Of a stretch of DNA of 64,000 nt, positions 42,833-51,237 are shown in pieces; positions within the stretch are counted from its first letter, which is position 1; each line of letters begins with the position of its first letter. The notes under the pieces were generated by a model that was given only the letters and a program-made list of their open reading frames with translations, was not told the DNA's origin and did not search any database. Origin of the DNA: Loktanella sp. IMCC34160 (GTDB lineage Bacteria > Pseudomonadota > Alphaproteobacteria > Rhodobacterales > Rhodobacteraceae); contig NZ_SELP01000007.1 of the NCBI RefSeq assembly GCF_004145845.1, positions 62,001 through 126,000 on the forward strand, in the 5' to 3' direction. A program made the translations under genes and the position numbers.

Positions 42833-43873
42833 ATGAAAGACTTTCCGGACTTTTTCGACGATGCCGTCGATGAATTCGACTTTGGCGGGCAGGGCGGCGG
42901 CCCTGCCGATGTGACCACCTTTGGCCCCGCAGCTGACTATAGTTTCGGTGGCATGGGCGCCTATTCCCAGATCAGCCTTGGGGCGACCGGGATCACGTTT
43001 GTTGACGTTTCCGGCGACGCCAAGGGCGGCGGCGGTGGTGGCGGCGGTGGTGGCGGCGGCGGCGACAAGCCCGGCGGCGGCGGTGGCGGCAAACCCGGCG
43101 GCGGCGACCCGACCCTTCTGACCGAATACACCTCCGGCAGCAGCGACGGCTCGGGGTTCAACATCACCATCGAATTCTCCGGCACCTGGACCGCCGCGCT
43201 TCAGCAGGCGTTTATCGACGCCGCCGAATTCCTGTCCGACCTGATCCTGTCGGACATGGCCGATATCGACCGGGGTCGCTATGCGACGGACGATATCACC
43301 ATCTCTGCCTCGCTCACCGATATCGACGGGGTGGGCGGCATTCTTGGGCAGGCCGGGCCGACCGTGGTGCGCACCGCCGACGGCACCCCGATTGCGGGCA
43401 TCATGGAGTTTGACATCGCCGATGCGGAGGATTTCGACGCGCTGGGCCTGTTCAACGATATCGTGCTGCATGAAATGCTGCACACGCTCGGCTTTGGCAC
43501 CCTGTGGGATTACATGGGGCTGACCTCCGGGTCGATCGCGACCGGCGATCTGGTCTTCACCGGCCAGAACGCCAATGACGTCTATGAATCGGAATTCGCC
43601 GATATCGCCGCGTCTGACGGGTTCGATTTCGGCGTACCGATCGAAATGGATGGCGCGGCGGGGACCGCTGGCGGCCACTGGGACGAGGTGCTGTTCGTCA
43701 ACGAGATCATGACCGGCTACATCAACGACGCGAACTACCTGTCGCTGACCTCGATCGCCGCGCTCGAGGACATGGGATACGATACGGTCTTCGACAACCC
43801 CTATGATCCCAACGATCTGAGCGGCCCGATCCCGACGACCGACATCCTGTCGGACGCGGTTCTGGTCGGCTGA
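42833..43873 (+). CDS. Gly-rich leishmanolysin-like (M8-type) zinc metalloprotease
   Basis: A 346-residue protein. Residues 1-60 are acidic and low-complexity with no signal peptide; 65-77 are thirteen consecutive Gly, followed by KPGGGGGGKPGGG. The catalytic domain follows, with VLHEMLHTLGFGTLW (His213, Glu214, His217) and the M8-type C-terminal block GGHWDEVLFVNEIMTGYI plus ALEDMGYDTV. Lack of a Sec signal with an acidic, secretable sequence suggests a non-Sec route (type I), but no RTX repeats or exporter genes are present. CAGGAGGATC precedes the ATG at 42833. Confidence 0.85.
   Translation: MKDFPDFFDDAVDEFDFGGQGGGPADVTTFGPAADYSFGGMGAYSQISLGATGITFVDVSGDAKGGGGGGGGGGGGGDKPGGGGGGKPGGGDPTLLTEYTSGSSDGSGFNITIEFSGTWTAALQQAFIDAAEFLSDLILSDMADIDRGRYATDDITISASLTDIDGVGGILGQAGPTVVRTADGTPIAGIMEFDIADAEDFDALGLFNDIVLHEMLHTLGFGTLWDYMGLTSGSIATGDLVFTGQNANDVYESEFADIAASDGFDFGVPIEMDGAAGTAGGHWDEVLFVNEIMTGYINDANYLSLTSIAALEDMGYDTVFDNPYDPNDLSGPIPTTDILSDAVLVG
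43024..43107 (+). repeat. GGN codon repeat encoding the poly-Gly linker
   Basis: A run of GGC/GGT codons, interrupted by GACAAGCCC and AAACCC, encodes Gly65-Gly77, Gly81-Gly86 and the following PGGGD. Such tracts are prone to length variation by slippage, so the linker length probably differs among strains. Confidence 0.8.
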
Positions 43874-43964
43874 TCCGCCGCAGCGCAAGAAATGGTCGCC
43901 CGGTCCCGCAAAGGCCGGGCGATTTTCATTTGTGGGGGACGCTGTCGGGCCCTAGCCTGCGGGC

Positions 43965-44618
43965 ATGATTATCTCGCGCGGTCGCCGTTACATCTTTGCC
44001 CATGCGCCCAAGACCGGGGGCACCGCGCTGGCGCTCGCGCTCGAGGCGCGGGCCAAGGCCGATGATATCCTGATCGGCGACACGCCAAAGGCGCTGCGGC
44101 GGCGCAAGCGGCTGAAGGGGGTGCAGGCGGCCGGGCGGCTGTGGAAACATTCGACCCTTGCTGACGTGGAAGGTCTGATCAGCCGCGCAGAAATGGCTGA
44201 CCTCTACTGCGTCTCACTGGTGCGCAACCCCTGGGACCGGCTCGTGAGCTATTACCATTGGCTGCAAACCCAGACCTTCGACCATCCCGCCGTCCGTCTG
44301 GCGCAGGCCACGGACTTCAGCACCTTCCTCAACGCGCCGATGGTCGGGCAAAGCTTTCACGCCAATCCCTATGCCCGCTACCTGACCGATGGGGCAGGGG
44401 TCGAACATGCAAACCTCTTTATCCGGTTGGAACATCTGGCCGAAGACATCCAGCCATTCGAGGCGCATCTTGGCTTTTCGCTGGCGGTCGGGCGGGTGAA
44501 TGCCTCGGACCGTGACCGGGACTGGCGTCTCTACTATTCAGACAGGGACGCGGCATTGGTGGCGCGGTTCTGCGCGGCGGATATCGCTCGGTTCGGATAC
44601 GGGTTCGATCCGGCGTAG
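43965..44618 (+). CDS. Sulfotransferase family 2-like protein
   Basis: A 217-residue P-loop protein. The 5'-phosphosulfate loop is FAHAPKTGGTALALALE (about residues 11-27) and the 3'-phosphate motif is SLVRNPWDRLVSYYHWL (about 84-100). These match family 2 sulfotransferases that use PAPS on carbohydrates or other acceptors. The acceptor is unknown, and no PAPS-synthesis or polysaccharide genes lie nearby. The ATG at 43965 begins just before the first strand. Confidence 0.82.
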   Translation: MIISRGRRYIFAHAPKTGGTALALALEARAKADDILIGDTPKALRRRKRLKGVQAAGRLWKHSTLADVEGLISRAEMADLYCVSLVRNPWDRLVSYYHWLQTQTFDHPAVRLAQATDFSTFLNAPMVGQSFHANPYARYLTDGAGVEHANLFIRLEHLAEDIQPFEAHLGFSLAVGRVNASDRDRDWRLYYSDRDAALVARFCAADIARFGYGFDPA

Positions 44619-44662
44619 GGGTCGGATTACGCCCGCCCCTTGCCGGGGCAGGCGCATCCCTT

Positions 44663-45700
44663 TCAGCCGATCCGCGCGAGGACCGAACTTTGCGTGACAA
44701 CGCCCAGCCGGGTGCTGCCTTCAACCACGGACAGGGCAGGGACGCCGTGCAGTTGGTCGATCAGGTCCTTCACCGGGGTTTCCGGCCCGACCTCTGGCCC
44801 GTCCGCCGCGCCATCGACCATCACGTCACGCGCGGTCAGCACGCCCAGCGGATTCATATGCGCCACGAAATCCGCCACGTATTCGTTCACCGGATTGCTG
44901 AAAATGTCGCGCGGGGTGCCGCATTGCACGATGCGCCCGCCCTCCATGATCGCGATGCGGTTGCCGATCTTGAAGGCCTCGTCCAGATCGTGGCTGACGA
45001 AGATGATCGTGCGTTTCAGGGTTTGCTGTAGCTCCAGCAATTCATCCTGCAACTTGGTGCGGATCAGCGGGTCGAGCGCCGAAAACGGCTCGTCCATCAG
45101 CAGGATCGGGGCCTCGGTCGCAAAGGCGCGGGCAAGGCCGACCCGCTGCTGCATGCCGCCGGACAATTCGCCCACCTTGCGGTCGGCCCAGTCAGACAGA
45201 CCCACTAGCTGCAGCTGGGTATCCACCCGGTCGCGGCGTTCCGGGGCGGCCATTCCGCCCAGTTCCAGCCCCAGCCCGACGTTTTCGCGAACCGTGCGCC
45301 AGGGCAGCAGGCCGAACTGTTGAAACACCATGGCGACGCGGGACAGGCGCATCCGGCGCAGGGTGGCGCTGTCGGCGTGGGTCACGTCAACCAGCGCGTT
45401 GCCGTCGCAGACCCGGACCGCGCCACGGCAGACCGGGTTCAGCCCGTTGACCGCGCGTAGAAGCGTGGATTTGCCGGACCCTGACAGGCCCATCAGCACA
45501 AGGATTTCGCCCTCGGCTACGGTCAGGGAACAGTCATGCACGCCCAGAACCTGGCCGGTCTTCTGCTGGATCTCGGGGCGTTCAATGCCTTCGTCCATCA
45601 GGGGCAGGGCCTCTTCCGGCTTCTCGCCGAAGACGATGGAGACGTTGTCGAATTCGACGGCCACTCCGGCGGTCGCGGTCGGGTTGGTTGTCTTGGTCAT
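44663..45700 (-). CDS. choV: Choline ABC transporter ATP-binding protein
   Basis: A 345-residue ATPase of the glycine-betaine/choline (ProV/ChoV) group: Walker A GLSGSGKST, Q-loop FQQFGLLPW, signature LSGGMQQR, Walker B LLMDEPFSALD, H-loop SHDLDE. The C-terminal 70 residues correspond to a reduced regulatory (CBS-like) tail. The ATG at 45700 overlaps the choW stop by one base (TGATG); GTG 45703 is an alternative. It is the last gene of the leftward choXWV operon, divergent from betICBA. Confidence 0.95.
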   Translation of the reverse strand: MTKTTNPTATAGVAVEFDNVSIVFGEKPEEALPLMDEGIERPEIQQKTGQVLGVHDCSLTVAEGEILVLMGLSGSGKSTLLRAVNGLNPVCRGAVRVCDGNALVDVTHADSATLRRMRLSRVAMVFQQFGLLPWRTVRENVGLGLELGGMAAPERRDRVDTQLQLVGLSDWADRKVGELSGGMQQRVGLARAFATEAPILLMDEPFSALDPLIRTKLQDELLELQQTLKRTIIFVSHDLDEAFKIGNRIAIMEGGRIVQCGTPRDIFSNPVNEYVADFVAHMNPLGVLTARDVMVDGAADGPEVGPETPVKDLIDQLHGVPALSVVEGSTRLGVVTQSSVLARIG

Positions 45701-46533
45701 CACTTCCGCTCCATCCGCAGCATCCGGTCCAGAAGGATTGCCACCACAACGATGACGAACCCGCTTTCAAAGCCCTTGGCGGTGTTTACCTGGTTCAGGG
45801 CCCGGACAACCGGAACGCCCAAACCGTCAGCGCCCACAAGGGCCGCGATCACCACCATCGAAAGCGACAGCATGATGGTCTGGTTCAACCCGGCCATGAT
45901 CTGCGGCAGGGCCGAGGGCAGTTCGACCTTCCACAGCACCTGTTGCTTGGTCGCGCCAAAGGCCTGCGCCGCTTCCAGCAGCGGTTGCGGGGTCGAGGAG
46001 ACCCCAAGATAGGTCAGTCGGATCGGCGCGGGCAGAACGAAGATCACCGTCGCGATCAGCCCGGGCACCATGCCGATGCCGAAAAAGACGATCGCCGGGA
46101 TCAGGTAGACGAAGGTGGGCAGGGTCTGCATCAGGTCCAGCACCGGGCGCATCCACTGATACAGGCGGGGCCGGTGCGCGGCGGCGATGCCGATCGGCAC
46201 ACCCACACCCATGCAGACCACACAGGCCGACAGCACAAGCGTCAGGCTTTCCGTGGTTTCTTCCCAGTACCCCTGATTGATGATGAACAGGAAGCCCAGC
46301 ACCGTGAACAGGGCGGGTTTCCAGCTGCGTTGCAGCCACCACGTCAGGGCAGCAAACAGGGCAATGATGATCAGCGGATTGGGGGTTTGAAGAAGCCAAA
46401 GAAAGGCGTCGATCATCCAATCCAGAACGTCTGACAGGGCATCAAAGAAAAAGGCGCCCTTCGATTCCAGCCAGTCAAAGGCATCCCCGGCAACCTTGCC
46501 CACGGGGATCTTGTTGTCCTCAAGCCACTCCAT
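45700..46533 (-). CDS. choW: Choline ABC transporter permease
   Basis: A 277-residue inner-membrane permease with about six to seven helices. The N-terminal amphipathic stretch (MEWLEDNKIPVGKVAGDAFDW and onward) is characteristic of ProW/ChoW. The EAA loop is EAAQAFGATKQQVLWKVELP (about residues 188-207). The ATG at 46533 has AAAGGACAGGG upstream. It sits between choX, from which it is separated by a hairpin, and choV, to which it is coupled. Confidence 0.94.
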   Translation of the reverse strand: MEWLEDNKIPVGKVAGDAFDWLESKGAFFFDALSDVLDWMIDAFLWLLQTPNPLIIIALFAALTWWLQRSWKPALFTVLGFLFIINQGYWEETTESLTLVLSACVVCMGVGVPIGIAAAHRPRLYQWMRPVLDLMQTLPTFVYLIPAIVFFGIGMVPGLIATVIFVLPAPIRLTYLGVSSTPQPLLEAAQAFGATKQQVLWKVELPSALPQIMAGLNQTIMLSLSMVVIAALVGADGLGVPVVRALNQVNTAKGFESGFVIVVVAILLDRMLRMERK

Positions 46534-46580
46534 TCCCTGTCCTTTCGGGGGCTTTGGCCCCTCTTGCGGTAACATGCGAA

Positions 46581-46607
46581 ACGGGCGGCCCACGCGGGGC
46601 CGCCCGT
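46581..46607 (-). promoter_or_regulatory. Intercistronic hairpin between choX and choW
   Basis: ACGGGCGGCC (46581-46590) pairs perfectly with GGCCGCCCGT (46598-46607) over a 7-base loop, in the 85-base gap after the choX stop. No T-run follows on the minus strand. Such hairpins after the binding-protein gene usually stabilise the upstream mRNA or attenuate read-through. Confidence 0.65.
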
Positions 46608-46618
46608 CCGGGTGTCGT

Positions 46619-47554
46619 TTACTGAAGGGCCGCGGCCACGGCGGCGGCGGCATCGCCCCCGTCCATGGTGGTCACGCCGTCCAGCCAGCCAGCCCAGGCG
46701 TCGGGGTTGGCGGCCAGCCAAGCGGTGGCGGCGTCTTCGGGCTCTTCCCCGTCATTCAGGATCGCGCCCATGATCTCGTTTTCCATGGCCAGCGTGAATT
46801 CGAGGTTCTGAAGCAGCTTGCCCACGTTCGGGCAGGCGTCGACGTAGCCCGCACTGGTGTTGGTGTACACGGTCGCGCCGCCAAGGTTGGGGCCGAACCA
46901 GTCGTCACCACCGGTCAGGTAGGACATGTCGAAGTTGGCGTTCATCGGGTGCGGTTCCCAGCCAAGGAAGATGACCGGCTCGCCGCGTTCATCGGCGCGG
47001 GCGACCTGCGCCAGCATCCCCTGTTCCGAGCTTTCGACCACTTCGAACCCGGTCAGGCCAAAGGCGTCGGCGGCGATCATGTCCATGATCAGGCGGTTGC
47101 CGTCATTGCCCGGCTCGATGCCAAAGATCTGGCCTTCCAGCGCGTCCTTGTGGGCGGCGATGTCGGCGAAATCGGCAATGCCAAGATCGGCGGCGGCCTT
47201 GTTCACGGCCAGCGTATATTTCGCGCCTTCAAGGTTGGCACGGACGGTATCGACGGTGCCCGCCTCGCGGTAGGGGGCGATGTCGGCCTCCATCGTCGGC
47301 ATCCAGTTGCCAAGGAATACGTCCACGTCGCCTTCGGCCAGACCGGTATAGGTCACCGGCACCGACAGCACCTTTACGTCGGTGTCATAGCCGAGCGCAT
47401 CCAGCACGACCGTGGTCGCGGCGGTGGTGGCGGTGATGTCGGTCCAGCCCACGTCGGAAAAAGTGACAGTGCCACATTCGGCGTGCCCGGCGGCAAAGGC
47501 CGGGGCGGCGGCCACGGCAAGCGCGGCGGCGGAAAGGGTGGTGCGAAGTTTCAT
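46619..47554 (-). CDS. choX: Choline ABC transporter substrate-binding protein
   Basis: A 311-residue periplasmic receptor. Signal peptide MKLRTTLSAAALAVAAAPAFA, then mature start AGHAECGTVTFSDVGWTD. ChoX-like aromatic and backbone motifs that line the quaternary-ammonium box are FSDVGWTDITATTAA, LGNWMPTM and GWEPHPMNANFDMSYL. Cys pairs near the mature N-terminus and in DACPNVG could form a disulfide. The ATG at 47554 follows AGGGAGA. It is the first gene of choXWV and divergent from betI. Confidence 0.95.
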   Translation of the reverse strand: MKLRTTLSAAALAVAAAPAFAAGHAECGTVTFSDVGWTDITATTAATTVVLDALGYDTDVKVLSVPVTYTGLAEGDVDVFLGNWMPTMEADIAPYREAGTVDTVRANLEGAKYTLAVNKAAADLGIADFADIAAHKDALEGQIFGIEPGNDGNRLIMDMIAADAFGLTGFEVVESSEQGMLAQVARADERGEPVIFLGWEPHPMNANFDMSYLTGGDDWFGPNLGGATVYTNTSAGYVDACPNVGKLLQNLEFTLAMENEIMGAILNDGEEPEDAATAWLAANPDAWAGWLDGVTTMDGGDAAAAVAAALQ

Positions 47555-47600
47555 CTGAAGTCTCCCTGTGAGGTCAGCATTAGGGGTTTATGGTTTTTTG

Positions 47601-47620
47601 TTGATTGACGAGTCAATTAA
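47601..47620. promoter_or_regulatory. Candidate BetI operator between choX and betI
   Basis: TTGATTGA (47601-47608), a 4-base CGAG spacer and TCAATTAA (47613-47620) form a palindrome with one mismatched pair, in an AT-rich strip of the divergent choX/betI gap. It resembles the TTGATTG-centred BetI sites described in other proteobacteria. A single site could control both operons. Confidence 0.65.
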
Positions 47621-47662
47621 AAACCTCCAGTCTCGCTTGGCAAGTGAAAAAGGGGGATCACC

Positions 47663-48247
47663 GTGCCCAAGCTTGGGATGGAGCCTATACGCCGCGCGGC
47701 GCTGGTGAAAGCGACGATCGCAGAGATCGGCGCCGCCGGGTCGCTGGACGTGACGGTCAGCCAGATCGCCAAGCGGGCAGGCATGTCCTCGGCCCTTGCG
47801 CATCACTACTTTGGCGGCAAAGACCAGATCTTCCTTGCCGCGATGCGCCACACGCTGTCGCTTTACGGGGCAGAGGTGCGCGGCGCGCTTGCCATGGCGC
47901 GGGGGCACCGCGGCCGGCTGGAGGCGATCGTGCGCGCCGGGTTCACCTCGTCCAACTTCCGCCGCGAGGTCGTGGCGGCCTGGCTGAATTTCTACGTCCT
48001 TGCCCAATCCAATGACGAGGCGCGGCGTCTTCTGGCGGTTTATCAGGGGCGACTGCATTCGAACCTGACCCACGACCTGCGGCCCCTTGTCGGGGACAGG
48101 GCGGATGCGGTCGCGGATCGTGTCGCCGGATTGATCGACGGGCTGTATCTGCGAGAAGTGTTGGGTCAGGCCCAGCCGACCGGCGCCGATGCCGTGGCCC
48201 ATGTCCTGACCGCCCTCGACCTTGAAATCGGAGCCCACAGCACATGA
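47663..48247 (+). CDS. betI: TetR-family choline-responsive repressor
   Basis: A 194-residue TetR-type regulator. The helix-turn-helix is in residues 10-55 (VSQIAKRAGMSSALAHHYFGGK), preceded by MEPIRRAALVKATI. The all-helical C-terminal domain contains the conserved AAWLNFYVLAQ. BetI represses bet genes until choline binds. A GTG start at 47663 is supported by AGGGGGA. The stop overlaps the betC start (ATGA). Confidence 0.95.
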   Translation: MPKLGMEPIRRAALVKATIAEIGAAGSLDVTVSQIAKRAGMSSALAHHYFGGKDQIFLAAMRHTLSLYGAEVRGALAMARGHRGRLEAIVRAGFTSSNFRREVVAAWLNFYVLAQSNDEARRLLAVYQGRLHSNLTHDLRPLVGDRADAVADRVAGLIDGLYLREVLGQAQPTGADAVAHVLTALDLEIGAHST

Positions 48248-49755
48248 CCGACCGCCCCAATATCCTGATCCTGATGGTGGACCAGCTGAACGGAACCCTG
48301 TTTCCCGACGGCCCGGCCGACTGGTTGCAGGCACCGAACCTGAAGAAACTTGCGGCGCGGTCCACGCGGTTCCGCAATGCCTATACGGCCAGTCCCCTGT
48401 GCGCGCCGGGGCGGGCCAGTTTCATGACCGGGCAATTGCCCTCGGCCACGCGGGTCTATGACAACGCGGCGGAGTTTACCTCGTCCCTGCCGACCTATGC
48501 CCATCACCTGCGCCGGGCGGGCTATCACACCGCGCTGTCGGGCAAGATGCATTTTGTCGGCCCCGACCAGATGCATGGGTTCGAAGAACGGTTGACCACC
48601 GATATCTACCCGGCCGATTTCGGCTGGACCCCGGATTATCGCAAACCCGGAGAGCGGATCGACTGGTGGTATCACAACATGGGGTCGGTGACCGGCGCGG
48701 GCGTGGCTGAGATCACCAACCAGATGGAATACGACGACGAGGTTGCCTATCACGCGACCCGCAAGATTTACGACCTTGCGCGGGGGGCAGATGACCGGCC
48801 CTGGTGCCTGACCGTCAGCTTCACTCACCCGCATGATCCTTATGTGGCGCGTAAGAAATACTGGGATCTTTACGAAGACTGCGACCATCTGCTGCCGCAG
48901 GTGCCTGCCATCCCCTACGACGATCAGGACCAACATTCGAAACGGATTTTCGACGCCAACGACTGGCGCAGCTTTGATATTTCAGAGGAAGACATTCGCC
49001 GGTCGCGCCGCGCCTATTTCGCCAACATCAGCTATCTCGACGACAAGATCGGGGAAATCCTGCAAGTGCTGGAAGATACCCGGCAAGAGGCGGTGATCCT
49101 GTTCGTGTCCGACCACGGCGATATGCTGGGGGAACGCGGGCTGTGGTTCAAGATGACCTTCTACGAAGGCTCGTCCCGGGTGCCGATGATGATCGCAGCA
49201 CCGGGGATGGAACCGGGACGGGTTGATACGCCCGTTTCGAACATCGACGTCTGCCCGACGCTCTGTGATCTGGCAGGCGTCAGCATGGACGAGGTGATGC
49301 CGTGGACCACCGGCGAAAGCCTTGTGCATCTGGGGCAGGGCGGTGAACGGACCAGCCCGGTGGCAATGGAATACGCGGCCGAGGCTTCCTTTACCCCGAT
49401 GGTATCGCTGCGCTACGGCAAGTGGAAATACAACCGCTGCGCGCTGGACCCCGACCAGCTGTTCGATCTGGACGCCGATCCGCACGAACTGACCAACCTT
49501 GCCGATGATCCGGCCCATCAGGGCACGCTGAACAGCCTGCGCGCCAAGTCAGAGGCCCGCTGGGATCTGGCCCGCTTCGACGCCGAGGTGCGCGAAAGCC
49601 AGGCCCGCCGCTGGGTGGTCTACGAGGCGCTGCGCAACGGCGCCTATTACCCATGGGACTACCAGCCCCTGCAAAAAGCGTCCGAGCGCTACATGCGCAA
49701 CCACATGGACCTCAACATCCTTGAAGAAAGCCAGCGGTTCCCGCGCGGCGAATGA
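48244..49755 (+). CDS. betC: Choline-sulfatase
   Basis: A 503-residue type I sulfatase that releases choline from choline-O-sulfate. The modified catalytic residue is Cys53 in SPLCAPGRASFMTG (formylglycine motif C-x-P-G-R). An N-terminal metal-binding Asp is in LMVDQLNG and a later metal site is VSDHGDMLGERG (about 286-297). The C-terminal block ENQ-like region is replaced by the BetC-type ending MDLNILEESQRFPRGE. It lies in betI-betC-betB-betA, allowing choline sulfate to feed betaine synthesis. The start overlaps betI by 4 bases. Confidence 0.95.
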   Translation: MTDRPNILILMVDQLNGTLFPDGPADWLQAPNLKKLAARSTRFRNAYTASPLCAPGRASFMTGQLPSATRVYDNAAEFTSSLPTYAHHLRRAGYHTALSGKMHFVGPDQMHGFEERLTTDIYPADFGWTPDYRKPGERIDWWYHNMGSVTGAGVAEITNQMEYDDEVAYHATRKIYDLARGADDRPWCLTVSFTHPHDPYVARKKYWDLYEDCDHLLPQVPAIPYDDQDQHSKRIFDANDWRSFDISEEDIRRSRRAYFANISYLDDKIGEILQVLEDTRQEAVILFVSDHGDMLGERGLWFKMTFYEGSSRVPMMIAAPGMEPGRVDTPVSNIDVCPTLCDLAGVSMDEVMPWTTGESLVHLGQGGERTSPVAMEYAAEASFTPMVSLRYGKWKYNRCALDPDQLFDLDADPHELTNLADDPAHQGTLNSLRAKSEARWDLARFDAEVRESQARRWVVYEALRNGAYYPWDYQPLQKASERYMRNHMDLNILEESQRFPRGE

Positions 49756-49775
49756 CATGACCCGAAGGTGACGAC

Positions 49776-51236
49776 ATGACCTATCCGACCCAACCCACCG
49801 CCAGCCATTTCATCGACGGCCAATATGTCGAGGATACGAACGGCCCCGAGATTCCGGTGATCTACCCGGCCACCGGGGCGGTGATCGGCAAGGTTCATGC
49901 CGCCACCCCGGAGATTGTCGAACTGGCGCTGGCCAGCGCCAAGCGCGCGCAAAAGGACTGGGCCGCGATGTCGGGCACCGAACGGGGCCGTATCCTGCGC
50001 CGCGCCGCCGATATCATGCGCGACCGCAACCATGACCTGTCGGTGCTGGAGACATGGGACACGGGAAAACCCCTGTCCGAAACCACCGTGGCCGATGCCA
50101 CATCCGCCGCCGACGCGCTGGAATATTTCGGCGGGCTGGCGGGCAGCCTGACCGGCGAACATATCCCGCTGGCTGGCGGTGATTTCGTCTATACCAGCCG
50201 CGAGGCGCTGGGCGTCTGCGTCGGCATCGGCGCGTGGAACTACCCCACCCAGATCGCCGCGTGGAAGGGCGCTCCGGCGCTGGCCTGCGGCAATACGATG
50301 GTCTTCAAACCGTCCGAGGCGACGCCGCTTTGTGCCCTGAAGGTCGCGGAAATCCTGTCCGAGGCGGGTGCCCCGCCGGGGGTCTACAACGTGGTGCAGG
50401 GGCTGGGGAACGTCGGCGCCGCGCTGGTGCAGGACCCGCGCGTGGCCAAGGTGTCGCTGACCGGGTCGGTGCCGACGGGGCGCAAGGTCTATGCCATGGC
50501 CGCCCAGAACATGAAGCACGCAACGATGGAACTGGGCGGCAAATCGCCCCTGATCATCTTCGACGACGCGGATCTGGACAGCGCCGTGTCCGGCGCGATC
50601 CTTGGCAATTTCTATTCCACCGGGCAGGTCTGTTCCAACGGGACCCGCGTGTTCGTGCAAAAGGGGATCAAGGACGCGTTCCTTGCACGGATGGCCGAAC
50701 GGATGGGCAAGGCCGTGATTGGCGATCCGATGGATATGGCCACCACCATCGGCCCGATGGTCAACGAACGGCAGCTTGAGATTGTCGAAAACTACATCCG
50801 CATTGGGCAGGAGGAAGGCGCGCGTCTGGTCGCCGGTGGCAAGCGGATCGGCAATGAAGGGTTCTTCATCGAACCGACCCTGTTTGCCGATGTGACCGAT
50901 ACCATGACCATCGCCCGAGAAGAGATTTTCGGCCCGGTCCTGTCGGTCCTTGATTTCGACACCGAGGAAGAGGTGATGGCCCGCGCCAACGCCACCGAAT
51001 TCGGGCTGGCCGCCGGGGTCTTTACCAATGACCTGACCCGCGCGCACCGGGTGTCCGCCGGGTTCGAGGCCGGCACCTGCTATATCAACACCTACAACCT
51101 TGCCCCGGTCGAGGCCCCCTTTGGCGGCGTCAAGGCCAGCGGCGTCGGGCGCGAGAACTCCAAGGAAGCCATCAAACACTACAGTCAGGTCAAATCCGTC
51201 TACGTGTCGATGAACCCCTGCGAGGCGCCGTTCTGA
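49776..51236 (+). CDS. betB: Betaine-aldehyde dehydrogenase
   Basis: A 486-residue NAD(P)+-dependent aldehyde dehydrogenase. The general-base Glu lies in [10 protein letters not shown] (about 250-259) and the nucleophilic Cys in [13 protein letters not shown] (about 283-295). [23 protein letters not shown] is typical of BADHs. It oxidises betaine aldehyde to glycine betaine, the last step of the pathway. It starts 21 bases after betC, and its stop is followed at once by the betA ATG. Confidence 0.96.
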   Translation: MTYPTQPTASHFIDGQYVEDTNGPEIPVIYPATGAVIGKVHAATPEIVELALASAKRAQKDWAAMSGTERGRILRRAADIMRDRNHDLSVLETWDTGKPLSETTVADATSAADALEYFGGLAGSLTGEHIPLAGGDFVYTSREALGVCVGIGAWNYPTQIAAWKGAPALACGNTMVFKPSEATPLCALKVAEILSEAGAPPGVYNVVQGLGNVGAALVQDPRVAKVSLTGSVPTGRKVYAMAAQNMKHATMELGGKSPLIIFDDADLDSAVSGAILGNFYSTGQVCSNGTRVFVQKGIKDAFLARMAERMGKAVIGDPMDMATTIGPMVNERQLEIVENYIRIGQEEGARLVAGGKRIGNEGFFIEPTLFADVTDTMTIAREEIFGPVLSVLDFDTEEEVMARANATEFGLAAGVFTNDLTRAHRVSAGFEAGTCYINTYNLAPVEAPFGGVKASGVGRENSKEAIKHYSQVKSVYVSMNPCEAPF

Positions 51237-51237
51237 C

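Noticed and set aside
44619-44662. A terminator between the sulfotransferase-like gene and choV
   Set aside because: CCCC/GGGG symmetry is present, but there is no T-run on either strand and the stem is short.
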